A stretch of DNA of 64,000 nucleotides, from the NCBI RefSeq assembly GCF_014930365.1, contig NZ_JABXWI010000020.1, forward strand, positions 62,001 to 126,000. Direction: 5' to 3'. Under the pieces are notes generated by a model. It was not told the origin of the DNA and ran no database searches. It worked only from the letters and a program-made list of their open reading frames with translations. Made by a program: the position numbers and the translations under genes. Shown here one piece after another: positions 25,978-35,288 of the stretch. How positions within the stretch are numbered: the first letter of the stretch is position 1; each line of letters starts with the position of its first letter. The stretch is from Streptomyces caniscabiei (GTDB lineage Bacteria; Actinomycetota; Actinomycetes; Streptomycetales; Streptomycetaceae).

Positions 25978-26847
25978 ATGCGGGACGATCACCGCGACCT
26001 GCGGCTGTTTCTCCATCTGGCCGGGACGCTGAACTTCGGCCGGACCAGCCTGGAGTGCCATGTCAGCCCGGCGACCCTGACGCGGACGGTGCAGCGGCTG
26101 GAGGCGGAGCTGGGGCACCGGCTGCTCGACCGGGGGCCGCGGGGTGTGGCCCTGACGGCCGAGGGGCACCGCTTCCGTGCCTATGCCGCCGAGGCCCTGG
26201 AGCTGTGGCAGGCCTACCGCGAGGAGCATCCGGACCCGGCCGAACTCACCGGGCGGCTGGCCGTGTTCGCGACTGTGACCGCGTGTCAGGCGTTGCTGCC
26301 CACGCTGCTGGCGCCGTTGCGCGCGGCCCATCCCCAGGTCCGCATCGATCTGCGCACCGGTGACGCGGCGGCCGCGCTGGCCCGGCTGGACGAGGGCGAG
26401 GCGGACGTGGCGGTGGCGGGCGTCCCGGCGCGGCTGCCGGAGTCGCTGGTCAGCCGGACGGTGGCCACCACGGACCTGGTGTTCGTCACCGCCCGCGAAC
26501 GCCCCGACCCCGGGCTCGACGGCCCCTTCGTCCTCCCCCACCGGGGCCTGGTCCGTGACGCCGCCGACCGCTGGTTCCGCTCCCACGGACTCTCCCCCGA
26601 CCCGGCGGCCGAACCGGAGGGCCACGAGGCTCTGCTGACCCTCGTCGCACTCGGCTGCGGCACGGGGGTGGTCCCCCGGCTGGTCCTCGACCACAGCGCC
26701 GTCCGCGACCGGCTCACGGTGATCCCCACCGAGCACCCTCCGCCGCCGTTCCCGATCGGGCTGTGCGTGCGCAGGGCGGATCTGCGGCGACCTCATGTGG
26801 CGGCCCTGTGGAGCCTGACGGCGGAGTTCACCTTCCGATCACCCTGA
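25978..26847 (+). CDS. ilvY: IlvY-type LysR regulator
   Basis: 289 residues. The start RDLRLFLHLAGTLNFGRTS, the helix-turn-helix SPATLTRTVQRLEAELG and the effector-domain signature TATFxVTACQALLP-like region align well with E. coli IlvY, as does EGHEALLTLVALGCGTGVVP. In enterobacteria IlvY senses acetolactate or acetohydroxybutyrate and activates ilvC from the shared region. The same divergent layout with ilvC is found here, so the same control is likely. The ATG has GGTGGG about 6 nt upstream. Confidence 0.88.
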   Translation: MRDDHRDLRLFLHLAGTLNFGRTSLECHVSPATLTRTVQRLEAELGHRLLDRGPRGVALTAEGHRFRAYAAEALELWQAYREEHPDPAELTGRLAVFATVTACQALLPTLLAPLRAAHPQVRIDLRTGDAAAALARLDEGEADVAVAGVPARLPESLVSRTVATTDLVFVTARERPDPGLDGPFVLPHRGLVRDAADRWFRSHGLSPDPAAEPEGHEALLTLVALGCGTGVVPRLVLDHSAVRDRLTVIPTEHPPPPFPIGLCVRRADLRRPHVAALWSLTAEFTFRSP

Positions 26848-27048
26848 GGACGACTTCCGTACCGCCCCCGGCAATTACCTCTTCGCCTTCTCCCGCGCTA
26901 TTCGGAATTGGCGCTTTCATTTCTTGTGGGCGGCACAACCTTCAACGAGTCCCGGGCCTCTAATTCGGCGAACCGAAATGGGGGGACCGTCGAAAATGAA
27001 GCAGGCAGTACAACGGAACTCGGTGTGCAGAACGGACAGGGACCGGGT

Positions 27049-29739
27049 GTGAATCCGACTACCCGTTCCGTGGCGGGGATCCGGCCGCAGGGAAAGGCCG
27101 CGCTGTTCGCCGCCGCGTTCACGGTCGCCGTGCTCTGCGCCGGCGACGTCATGGCCCGCAGCCGGCCCTTCGGCCCGCGCACGCGGAGCGTCAACGACCT
27201 CGGCAACCAGTACGTACCGTTCCACGCGCACCTGTGGGACCTGCTGCACGGCAGGGCGGACGGCGGGCTGTACGTCAACTGGCGGTCGGGCTACGGCTCC
27301 AGCTTCCTGCCCGACCTCGGCACGTACCTCAGCAGCCCCTTCGCCCCGCTCGTGGCGGTGTTCCCGCGCGACGAGATCGACCTCGCGGTGTACGTGGTCA
27401 CCCTGCTGAAGGTGGCGTCGGCCGCCGCCGCGGCGGCCTGGCTGCTGCTCGCGCTGCGTCCCGGGCGCTGGTGGGCGGCGGGGCTGCTCGGCTCGTCGTA
27501 CGCGCTGTGCGGCTGGACCCTGGCGGACGCGGTCCCCAACCCGATGTGGCTCGACGGTCTGGTCTTCCTGCCGCTGCTCTGCCTGGTCGGCGAGTGGGCG
27601 CGGCGGGGGCGGCGGCCGTTCCTCGGAGTGCTGATCGTGGCGCTCGCCTGGACCGCCAACTTCTACACCGCGTACATGGCCACCCTCGCCGCGGGTCTGG
27701 TGCTCCTGCTCCGGCTGTGGCTCGGCGACCTCACACGCCGGCAGCGGACCCGGGCCGCCGGGCGAGCGGCCCTGATCACCGTCCTCGGCATGGGTCTGGC
27801 CGCGCCCCTGGTGACCGTCGTGTACTTCGGCACCCGGCACGCCCACCCGGGCCGGGTCCGGCAGTTCACGCCCGTCCCCACCGAGGACCTGCTCGCCCGG
27901 CTGCTGCCGGGGACCTACAGCTACGGGACCCCGGCCGTGTTCGTGGGCACCACCGCGTTGCTGCTGGCGCTCGCCCTGCCCTTCCACCGGGCGGCCCCGG
28001 CACGGGTGCGCGCCGGGTGGACGCTGCTGGTCGTGGCGGTGGCCCTGTCGATGCAGTGGGGCCCGACGCATCTGCTCTGGCACGCCTTCGCCACCCCGCA
28101 GGGCAGCTCCTACCGTCAGGCCTTCGTGCTCTGCGCGCTGCTGGTGATCGCCGCCTGGCACGCCCTGTCGTACGGCGTTCCGGGCCCGCGCGCGCTGGGC
28201 GCGGCGGGGGTGCTGCTCGCGCTGGTGATCGTGGTCGCGAGCGGCAGCGAGCGGACCACCCGCGCCTTCACCCTGCCGCTCGCCCTGCTCGCCGCCGTCG
28301 GAGCGCTGGGCGGTCTGCTGCTGCTCGGGCGGAGGCGGAGGAACGGCCGGCCCCTCGCCGTGCTCGCCGTGGCGCTTCTCGTGTGCACGCAGTTCGGCGA
28401 GTCGGCCGTCACCTCGGCCGCCGACACCCGGCTGCGGCTCGGGCACCTGGACGACTACGCGCCCTGGGGCGCGCGGCAGCGGGAGCAGGCGGCCGCGATC
28501 GCCGGGGCCGACGGCTGGCCGCGCCACCGGACCGACCCGGGCCGCGAACAGACGGTCGGCAACGACCCGTTGCTGGTGGGCGGGCAGGGCGCCCAGTACT
28601 ACAGCAGTCTCACCTCGGACGTGCTCAGCCGGACGCTGACCGCCTTCGGGGGCGGCTGGACCTCGCGCGGCCGCAGTGTGCAGAGCCTGGACAACCCGGT
28701 CACGGACGCGATCTTCTCGGTCGGCGCCCGGGTGCACTCCCCGCCCGACCCGCACCAGAACTGGTTCCCGCAGGACGGCAGCGGGGTGACCGTGACCCGG
28801 CAGGACGTACCGCCGCTGGTCACGGTGCGGCCGCACCCCGACCGCGCCGACGGCCCCACGGACCTCTCCGGTTTCGGGCCGTCGCCGTACCGCAACCAGG
28901 AGCTGCTGCTGGGGTCGAGGGTGTACACCGTGCCCCGGCTCACCGTGCGCACCGCCGCCGGGAGGCCGCCGTCGCCGAGCGACGACGGGCGGCCGGGGGT
29001 GCGGGTGGGCCCGCTGCCCTACGCGAGCGCGCCGCTGAAGCCGACGATCACGGGCAGCTGTCCGGCCGGGTCCGAGCTGTTCCTGTGGGCGCCGCACCTG
29101 TCGGGCACCGCGCGGCTCGCCGACGGCGCCCCCTCCGGGATCGGGCCCGGTGTGGAGCCGACCGGGCGGTACCGCTCCGACCAGCCCGTCACCAAGATCG
29201 CCCCGATGCAGCGGCTGGGCACGGTCGGGCATTCCGGACGGTTCCGCGTCGAGCTGTCACCGAACAGGACGAGCCTGGTCCCGGAGGGAGCGGTCGGCTG
29301 TCTGGACACCGCGCGGCTGCGCCACGCCGTGGCAGAGCTGAGGGCCACCGGCGCCACCCGCGTGAGCGTGGACGACGGCACCGTACGGGCCGAACTGCCC
29401 GCCCACAGCACGGGGATCGCGGTCGTCGCCGCGCCCCGGATCTCCGGTTGGCGCTGTGCCGCCGGAAACGCCCCCGCTCTGCCCGCCAAGAGCCACCACG
29501 GCCTGATCGCCGTACCGCTGTACGGCTCGGTCAGCAGTGTGACCTGCACGTTCCATCCGCCCGGACTGCGCCTGGGCACGGCGGTCGGGGCGCTCTCGCT
29601 CACCGCCGTCCTCGCGCTCGCGGCGGCGGGCCGGCTCCGCCGCCGGGCACGGGACAGGCCCGTCCCCGTGACCTCCGCCACCGCACCACCCGCGCCGGAC
29701 GACCCGACCGTACGCGAGCGCGTGACCACCGCTCCGTGA
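27049..29739 (+). CDS. YfhO-family GT-C-type membrane glycosyltransferase
   Basis: 896 residues. After one N-terminal helix, the first loop contains VNDLGNQYVPFHAHLWDLL and WRSGYGSSFLPDLGTYLSSPF, the conserved YfhO region with the acidic residue expected of GT-C enzymes. About eleven more helices follow, then a large extracytoplasmic beta-rich domain (about residues 500-845) and a last helix. In Firmicutes YfhO moves sugars from a polyprenyl carrier to teichoic acid. The GTG at 27049 has AGGGA 6 nt upstream. It is the first gene of a tight operon with the GT2 and GtrA genes. Confidence 0.88.
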   Translation: MNPTTRSVAGIRPQGKAALFAAAFTVAVLCAGDVMARSRPFGPRTRSVNDLGNQYVPFHAHLWDLLHGRADGGLYVNWRSGYGSSFLPDLGTYLSSPFAPLVAVFPRDEIDLAVYVVTLLKVASAAAAAAWLLLALRPGRWWAAGLLGSSYALCGWTLADAVPNPMWLDGLVFLPLLCLVGEWARRGRRPFLGVLIVALAWTANFYTAYMATLAAGLVLLLRLWLGDLTRRQRTRAAGRAALITVLGMGLAAPLVTVVYFGTRHAHPGRVRQFTPVPTEDLLARLLPGTYSYGTPAVFVGTTALLLALALPFHRAAPARVRAGWTLLVVAVALSMQWGPTHLLWHAFATPQGSSYRQAFVLCALLVIAAWHALSYGVPGPRALGAAGVLLALVIVVASGSERTTRAFTLPLALLAAVGALGGLLLLGRRRRNGRPLAVLAVALLVCTQFGESAVTSAADTRLRLGHLDDYAPWGARQREQAAAIAGADGWPRHRTDPGREQTVGNDPLLVGGQGAQYYSSLTSDVLSRTLTAFGGGWTSRGRSVQSLDNPVTDAIFSVGARVHSPPDPHQNWFPQDGSGVTVTRQDVPPLVTVRPHPDRADGPTDLSGFGPSPYRNQELLLGSRVYTVPRLTVRTAAGRPPSPSDDGRPGVRVGPLPYASAPLKPTITGSCPAGSELFLWAPHLSGTARLADGAPSGIGPGVEPTGRYRSDQPVTKIAPMQRLGTVGHSGRFRVELSPNRTSLVPEGAVGCLDTARLRHAVAELRATGATRVSVDDGTVRAELPAHSTGIAVVAAPRISGWRCAAGNAPALPAKSHHGLIAVPLYGSVSSVTCTFHPPGLRLGTAVGALSLTAVLALAAAGRLRRRARDRPVPVTSATAPPAPDDPTVRERVTTAP

Positions 29740-29761
29740 ACCGCACCCCTGGGGGAGTTCC

Positions 29762-30739
29762 ATGCTCATCTCGATCGTCGCACCCTGCCACAACGAGGAA
29801 GCCGTCCTCGCGCGCTTCCACGAGGAGATCCAGAAGGTCGCGGAGGAACTGCTGCCGCTCGGCCACGACATGGAGTTCGTGTACGTCGACGACGGCAGCC
29901 GGGACCGTACGCTCGCCGTCCTGAGACAGCTGGCGGAGTTCGACGCACGCGTCCGGTACGTGTCGTTCAGCCGCAACTTCGGCAAGGAGGCGGCGCTGCT
30001 CGCGGGTCTGCGGCACGCCTCGGGCGACGCCGTGATCGTCATGGACGCCGACCTGCAGCACCCGCCGGAACTGATCCGCCGCATGGTCGACCTGCGCGAA
30101 CAGGGCTACGACCAGGTCATCGCCCGCCGTACCCGGGCCGGCGACGGTCTGCTGCGCACGGCCACCGCCCGCCTGTACTACCGGCTGGTCAACCGGCTCG
30201 TCGACGTGGAACTCGTCGACGGCGTGGGGGACTTCAGGCTGCTGTCACGCCGGGTCGTCGACGCGGTCCTGGACCTGACGGAGTACAACCGCTTCTCCAA
30301 GGGGCTCTTCGCCTGGGTCGGTTTCCCCGCTACGACCTTCGAGTACGAGAACGCCGTGCGCGAACACGGCCGCAGCTCCTGGAGTTTCCGGGCGCTGCTC
30401 GACTACGGGCTGGACGGGCTCCTCTCCTTCAACAACCGTCCGCTGCGGGCCGCCCTCCACCTCGGCCTGTGCCTGCTGGTGTGCGCGGGGCTCTACACGG
30501 CCTGGATCGTGGGCGACGCACTCGTCAACGGCGTGGAGACACCGGGCTATGTCACCATCGTCGTGGCCGTCACCGCCCTCGCCGGAGTACAGATGATCAT
30601 GCTCGGGGTGATCGGGGAGTACACCGGCCGGATCTACTACGAGGTGAAGGGCCGCCCGCACTTCCTGGTGCAGGCGACCAATGCGGAACAGACGGAGGGG
30701 CACGCCGCGTGCGGCACGACGAAGGACCTCATGCGCTGA
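29762..30739 (+). CDS. Polyprenyl-phosphate glycosyltransferase (GtrB/CsbB-like)
   Basis: 325 residues. The GT-A domain starts MLISIVAPCHNEEAVLARF, with DDGSRDRT, FSRNFGKEAAL and the metal-binding DADLQHPPE. Two C-terminal helices (LGLCLLVCAGLYTAWIV and IVVAVTALAGVQMIMLGVI) precede EYTGRIYYEVKGRPHF, the classic GtrB/CsbB end. It should charge undecaprenyl (or decaprenyl) phosphate with a sugar in the cytosolic leaflet. It lies 22 bp after the YfhO gene and overlaps gtrA by one base (TGATG). Confidence 0.93.
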   Translation: MLISIVAPCHNEEAVLARFHEEIQKVAEELLPLGHDMEFVYVDDGSRDRTLAVLRQLAEFDARVRYVSFSRNFGKEAALLAGLRHASGDAVIVMDADLQHPPELIRRMVDLREQGYDQVIARRTRAGDGLLRTATARLYYRLVNRLVDVELVDGVGDFRLLSRRVVDAVLDLTEYNRFSKGLFAWVGFPATTFEYENAVREHGRSSWSFRALLDYGLDGLLSFNNRPLRAALHLGLCLLVCAGLYTAWIVGDALVNGVETPGYVTIVVAVTALAGVQMIMLGVIGEYTGRIYYEVKGRPHFLVQATNAEQTEGHAACGTTKDLMR

Positions 30740-31173
30740 TGGGGACGGCGACACGTACCGAGCCGCGCCCCGCGGGACGCCCGGCGCCGGAGCGGCGCAT
30801 ATCGGGACAGCTCATCAACTTCGCCCTGGTCGGGGTGGTCAACACCGGGGTCTATTACGGCCTGTACCTCTTGTTCCTCCAGGTGCTTCCTTATCTCGCC
30901 GCGCATATTCTCGCGTTCGCGCTGAGTATGACGGGCTCGTTCTTCCTGAACGCGCGCTTCACTTATCGCATCCGTCCGACCTGGCGTAAATTCCTGCTGT
31001 TCCCGCTGACGAACGCCACCAATTTCCTGGTCACGACGGCCGGTGTGTACGTCGTCGTGGACGTGCTGCACGCGGGCAACCGGTTCGCGCCCCTGCTGGC
31101 GTCGGGGGCGGCGATCCCGGTGACCTTCCTGGTGTCCCGCGCGATCATGCTGCGGGGTCCCCGGACCGGGTGA
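30739..31173 (+). CDS. GtrA-family flippase-like protein
   Basis: 144 residues with four transmembrane segments, the GtrA topology (NFALVGVVNTGVYYGLYL at the start, FALSMTGSFFLNARFTYR in the middle). GtrA/GtcA proteins are thought to flip polyprenyl-phosphate sugars across the membrane. The start ATG overlaps the TGA of the GT2 gene, so translation is coupled. Its 5' half has noticeably more A/T in third positions than its neighbours. Confidence 0.92.
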   Translation: MGTATRTEPRPAGRPAPERRISGQLINFALVGVVNTGVYYGLYLLFLQVLPYLAAHILAFALSMTGSFFLNARFTYRIRPTWRKFLLFPLTNATNFLVTTAGVYVVVDVLHAGNRFAPLLASGAAIPVTFLVSRAIMLRGPRTG

Positions 31174-31179
31174 GCCTCG

Positions 31180-32421
31180 TCAGACCAGCGCGCCCAGCGG
31201 GTCGTCGAGCACCGGCTGCCAGGCCAGCTCGGCCGCTCCCACCAGGCTGTTGTGGTCCAGGGTGCAGGCCAGGATCGGGGCGACCCCGCTGTGCCGGCCC
31301 CAGAGGCTGCGATCGGCGACGACGGCCCGCAGCCGGTCGGGGTCGGCGTCGAGCAGGGCGCGGTGCATGCCGCCGAGGATGATGCGGTCCGGGTTGAGGA
31401 TGTTCACCAGGCCCGCGAGCCCGAGGCCGAGGCGGTCGATGATGGCCTCGGCGGCCGTGCGGACGCCCGGGTCGTCGTACCGGGTGCGGATCAGTTCGTT
31501 CGCCTGTTGCAGCAGCGAACCCTCGGGGCCCGGGTCGCGGCCCACGGCGGTGAGGAAGGCCCGCGGGTCGGCCTCGACGTCGAGACAGCCGCGGCTGCCG
31601 CAGTGGCAGGGGCGGCCCTCGGGGTTCACGGTCAGATGGCCGACCTCCAGGGCCAGGCCCGAACTGCCCATGTGCAGCCGCCCGTCGAGGACCAGCGCGC
31701 CACCGACGCCCCGGTGGCCGGTCGCCACGCACAGCAGATCGCGGGAGCCGCGCCCGGCGCCGTGCCGGTGCTCGGCGAGGGCGGCGAGGTTGACGTCGTT
31801 CGCCGCGAACGCGGGCCCCGCGATCCCGGCCGCACGGACCCGCTCGGCGAAGATCTCCCGGACCGGCGCCCCGGCGGGCCAGGCCAGGTGCAGCGGGTTC
31901 AGCGCCAGCCCCGCCGGTTCGGCGACGGCCGACGGCACGGCCAGGCCCGACCCGACACACCGCCGCCCGGTCCGCGCCAGCAGCTCGGCGCCCGCGTCGA
32001 CGACCGAGCCGAGCACCTTCGCCGGGTCGGCGTCCACGATCTCGCAGGCGGGCGTGGTGGCGACGATCCGCCCGCCCAGCCCGACCAGCGCGGCACGCCA
32101 GCCGTCGGAGTGCACCTGCGCGGCGAGCGCGACGGGCCCCTCCTCGGCGACGTCGAGGCGGTGGGAGGGCCGGCCCTGGGAGCCGGCGGCGGCCCCCGGG
32201 TGCGCGTCGACCCGGATCAGCCCCAGCGCCTCCAGTTCGGCGGCCACGGCACCGGCCGTGGCGCGGGTGACGCCCAGTTCGGCGGTGAGCACGGCCCTGG
32301 TCGGAGCACGGCCGGTGTGCACCAGTTCCAGCGCCGGACCGAGCGCGCCCCTCCCCCGGTCCAGCCGAGCCCGCGCCGTCGTCCCTTCGCCCGCCGCCTT
32401 GGGGGCCGCCTTCCCGTCCAT
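31180..32421 (-). CDS. ROK-family transcriptional regulator
   Basis: 413 residues. A winged helix (about residues 20-75; TRAVLTAELGVTRATAGAVAAELEALG) is followed by a ROK sugar-kinase-like domain. The zinc-binding ROK signature EVGHLTVNPEGRPCHCGSRG is intact and ends with C-LD. NagC/XylR-type members repress sugar genes. No sugar transporter is adjacent. It converges on gtrA with a 6-bp gap and no visible terminator. Confidence 0.9.
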   Translation of the reverse strand: MDGKAAPKAAGEGTTARARLDRGRGALGPALELVHTGRAPTRAVLTAELGVTRATAGAVAAELEALGLIRVDAHPGAAAGSQGRPSHRLDVAEEGPVALAAQVHSDGWRAALVGLGGRIVATTPACEIVDADPAKVLGSVVDAGAELLARTGRRCVGSGLAVPSAVAEPAGLALNPLHLAWPAGAPVREIFAERVRAAGIAGPAFAANDVNLAALAEHRHGAGRGSRDLLCVATGHRGVGGALVLDGRLHMGSSGLALEVGHLTVNPEGRPCHCGSRGCLDVEADPRAFLTAVGRDPGPEGSLLQQANELIRTRYDDPGVRTAAEAIIDRLGLGLAGLVNILNPDRIILGGMHRALLDADPDRLRAVVADRSLWGRHSGVAPILACTLDHNSLVGAAELAWQPVLDDPLGALV

Positions 32422-32472
32422 GAGGGCGAGTCTCCCATGATCCGCTCGGCGCCGGACCCCGTGCGAGGGGCC

Positions 32473-33129
32473 TCAGCAGTCGTCGAGGCCGCCGACCCGC
32501 AGGGTGATGTTCAGCCTCCCGGTCAGCCCCAGCCAGGGCGGCGCGGTCCCCGGGTGCACCCGGGGCACCCCGTGGTGGGCGGAGCGTGCCGGGCCGCCGA
32601 ACACGAAGAGATCACCACTGCGCAGCTCCACGTCCGTGTACGGCCGCGTCCGGGTCCGGGTGTTGCCGAAGCGGAAGACACAGCTGTCACCGAGGCTCAG
32701 CGACACCACCGGCGCGTCCGACTTCTCGTCGGCGTCGCGGTGCATCCCCATGCGCGCGTCGCCGTCGTAGAAGTTGACGAGGGCGATGTCGTACGGGTCG
32801 GTCGCCGCCTGCGCGCCGAGGGTGTCCGCGACCGCCCGCCGGCCCAGCTCCCCCAGCCAGTGCGGGAACGGCTTCACGGGCGCGCCGTCGCCGTCGACGG
32901 CGGTAGGGGCGTAGCCGTACGGGTACCAGTGCCGGCCGAGGCAGACCTGCCGGGCGGTCATCGTGCCGCCGCCCGGGGTGCGGACCGTGCGGAGCCCGGC
33001 GGGCGGCCTCGCCCACGCACGACAGGCGTCCAGGAGGTGCCGCTGCTGCTCCGCGTCCAGCCAGTCCGGCACGTGGACCGCGCCGGGCGCGATCTCCGTC
33101 CGGTCCCGGGGGAACAGCTCGGCGTCCAT
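32473..33129 (-). CDS. alkB: AlkB-type 2-oxoglutarate/Fe(II) dioxygenase
   Basis: 218 residues, the size of E. coli AlkB. The iron ligands are visible in MHRDADE (HxD) and the distal His in SAHHGVPRV. The 2-oxoglutarate arginine is in GRLNITLR. AlkB repairs 1-methyladenine and 3-methylcytosine in DNA by oxidative demethylation. The ATG at 33129 is preceded by GGGGG. It diverges from rlmG across about 100 bp that holds a 33-bp tandem duplication. Confidence 0.92.
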   Translation of the reverse strand: MDAELFPRDRTEIAPGAVHVPDWLDAEQQRHLLDACRAWARPPAGLRTVRTPGGGTMTARQVCLGRHWYPYGYAPTAVDGDGAPVKPFPHWLGELGRRAVADTLGAQAATDPYDIALVNFYDGDARMGMHRDADEKSDAPVVSLSLGDSCVFRFGNTRTRTRPYTDVELRSGDLFVFGGPARSAHHGVPRVHPGTAPPWLGLTGRLNITLRVGGLDDC

Positions 33130-33151
33130 GCCCCCATCGTCCCGCACGGCC

Positions 33152-33217
33152 GCTCGGCGGACTGGGACGGGGCTGTGCTCGGTTGCTCGGCGGACGGGGG
33201 CGGGGCCGTGCTCGGTT
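33152..33217. repeat. 33-bp tandem duplication between alkB and rlmG
   Basis: Two head-to-tail 33-bp copies (33152-33184 and 33185-33217) starting GCTCGGCGGAC and ending GTGCTCGGTT, with a few mismatches. The second copy runs into a TTAGCCT -10-like box for rlmG at 33216-33222. Confidence 0.85.
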
Positions 33218-33231
33218 AGCCTGGGCGCACG

Positions 33232-34404
33232 ATGAGCGACCGTATGACCGTGCCCGGGGGCGAGTACGCCCTGGCCCGCTTTCCCGAGGACCCCCGTGAC
33301 CTGCTGCGCGCCTGGGACGCGTCCGACGCGTATCTGCTGCGCCACCTCGCGGAGAGCGGGACACCGCTGGACGGGACGCTCGTGGTCGTCGGGGACCGCT
33401 GGGGCGCGCTGACCACCGCGCTCGCCGCGCACCGGCCGACGCAGATCACCGACTCCTTCCTGAGCCGGGAGGCGACGCGGGCCAACCTGGAACGCAACGG
33501 CGTGGAGGAGGGCTCCGTACGGCTGCTCACCACCCGGGACACGCCCCCGGACCGTGTCGACGTGCTCCTGGTGCGGGTCCCCAAGAGCCTCGCGCTCCTG
33601 GAGGACCAGCTGCACCGGCTCGCGCCCGCCGCGCACGAGGGCACGGTGGTGATCGGCACCGGGATGGTCAAGGAGATCCACACCTCGACGCTGAGGCTCT
33701 TCGAGCGGATCCTCGGCCCGACCCGCACCTCGCTCGCCCGGCAGAAGGCCCGCCTGATCCACTGCGCCCCGGACGCGGGGACCCTCAAGGCCAGGGGGGA
33801 CGACCCGTGGCCGTACACCTACCGGCTGCCGGACGACATCGGCGTGGCGGCCGGCCGGAGCGTCGTCAACCACGCGGGCGTGTTCTGTGCCGACCGGCTC
33901 GACATCGGGACCCGGTTCTTCCTGCGACAGCTGCCGAAGGTCCCGCGCGGCGGGCGGGTCGTCGATCTGGGGTGCGGCAACGGCGTGGTCGGCACGGCGG
34001 TCGCGCTGGCCGACCCGGACGCCGAGGTGGTGTTCGTCGACGAGTCGTACCAGGCGGTGGCATCGGCGGAGGCCACGTACCGGGCGAACCGCCCGGAGAC
34101 CGACGGGACGGCAGCCGGTGCGGCCGAGTTCCGGGTCGGTGACGGGCTGGAGGGGTTCGCGCCGGGGAGTGTCGATCTCGTCCTGAACAATCCGCCGTTC
34201 CACTCCCACCAGGCGACGACCGACGCCACGGCGCGGCGGATGTTCACCGGCGCGCGGCGGGCGTTGCGGCCCGGTGGTGAGCTCTGGGTGGTCGGGAACC
34301 GTCATCTGGGCTATCACGTGACGCTGCGGCGGATCTTCGGCAACAGCGAACTCGTCGCGAGCGACGCCAAGTTCGTGGTGCTGAGGGCGGTCAGGCGGAG
34401 TTAG
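33232..34404 (+). CDS. rlmG: 23S rRNA (guanine-N2) methyltransferase, RlmG-like
   Basis: 390 residues in two tandem methyltransferase-like domains, as in RlmG/RsmC. The N-terminal one lacks SAM motifs. The C-terminal one (about 235-390) has motif I VVDLGCGNGVVG, VFVDES and the catalytic NPPFH, followed by GNRHLGYHVTLRRIFGN, which closely matches E. coli RlmG (m2G1835). It overlaps the convergent AraC gene by 14 bp. Confidence 0.87.
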   Translation: MSDRMTVPGGEYALARFPEDPRDLLRAWDASDAYLLRHLAESGTPLDGTLVVVGDRWGALTTALAAHRPTQITDSFLSREATRANLERNGVEEGSVRLLTTRDTPPDRVDVLLVRVPKSLALLEDQLHRLAPAAHEGTVVIGTGMVKEIHTSTLRLFERILGPTRTSLARQKARLIHCAPDAGTLKARGDDPWPYTYRLPDDIGVAAGRSVVNHAGVFCADRLDIGTRFFLRQLPKVPRGGRVVDLGCGNGVVGTAVALADPDAEVVFVDESYQAVASAEATYRANRPETDGTAAGAAEFRVGDGLEGFAPGSVDLVLNNPPFHSHQATTDATARRMFTGARRALRPGGELWVVGNRHLGYHVTLRRIFGNSELVASDAKFVVLRAVRRS

Positions 34405-35218
34405 CGACACCCGCCGGGAGGCCGGCCCCGCGCAGGGCGCGCGGGGAGGCGCCCAGTTCCCGGCGGCAGGCCTTGTTGAAGGCCTGGAGGTCGGGGATGC
34501 CGACGGAGGCGGCCACGGCGGGGATGGAGAGGGTCGAGGCGCGGAGCAGATGGTGGGCGCGTTCGAGTCTGCGGCGCCGGATGTAGGCGACGACCGTGCC
34601 GCCGGTCTCGGTGTGGAACAGCCGGGTCAGATGGTTGTGGGAGACGCCGGCCACGCGCGCCACCTCCGGGATGGTGAGGGGTGCGGCCAGGTGGGCCTCG
34701 ATGTGGGCGATGGCGGCGGTGACCGCCGGGTGCGGTCCGGGGGCGGCCGTGACCGGCGGGGTCAGCTGGGCCACCCGCCACAGGGCGGTCCACAGTTCGG
34801 CCCGGGTGCGGTCCGGCTCGCTGGGCGCGGCGGCCACCGCCTGGAGCAACAGGCCGGTGAGCGCGGGCAGTTCGGGGCCGGTGTCCTGGACCACCGGAAC
34901 CGTGCGGGGTGGTCCGGACGGGGGGACGCGCAGATGGGCGAAGAGGTGTTCGGAGCGGCCCCGGTAGCGGTAGCGGACGGTGGTGCCTGGCGGGACGAGG
35001 CTGACCCGGCCGGGGCGGATGGTGTGGGTGGTGCCGCCGACGGTCAGTTCGGCCTCGTACTGGTAGAGGTGCAGCTGCCACAGCTCCGGCAGCCGGAACA
35101 CGTCCGTGCGGCTCGCGACGCCGTGCACGCCGACGCCGATGAGGGCGACGTACGGCGGCTCACCGAGGTGGATCTCCGTCTCCCGCATGACCGGAAACGT
35201 ATCAGTGACGGGCGTCAC
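34391..35218 (-). CDS. AraC-family regulator
   Basis: 275 residues. An N-terminal cupin-like sensor domain (PELWQLHLYQYEAELTVGG) is followed by two AraC helix-turn-helix motifs (LTIPEVARVAGVSHNHLTRL and SIPAVAASVGIPDLQAFNKA). The ligand is probably a sugar, given the aldolase and SIS genes next door on the same strand, though this is inference. The GTG at 35218 has GGGAG 6 nt upstream and is preferred to the ATG at 35188. Confidence 0.88.
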   Translation of the reverse strand: MTPVTDTFPVMRETEIHLGEPPYVALIGVGVHGVASRTDVFRLPELWQLHLYQYEAELTVGGTTHTIRPGRVSLVPPGTTVRYRYRGRSEHLFAHLRVPPSGPPRTVPVVQDTGPELPALTGLLLQAVAAAPSEPDRTRAELWTALWRVAQLTPPVTAAPGPHPAVTAAIAHIEAHLAAPLTIPEVARVAGVSHNHLTRLFHTETGGTVVAYIRRRRLERAHHLLRASTLSIPAVAASVGIPDLQAFNKACRRELGASPRALRGAGLPAGVANSA

Positions 35219-35288
35219 ACTCCGCTCCCGGGGGCCGTGCTCGGCGAGACGGTCACATTCCCACGCGGGACGGGCGCGTACGGGCCTT

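Noticed and set aside
26917..29232. 771-residue minus-strand frame under the YfhO gene
   Set aside because: Antisense to a gene with clear membrane and YfhO features; high Arg/Gln/Gly content typical of shadow frames.
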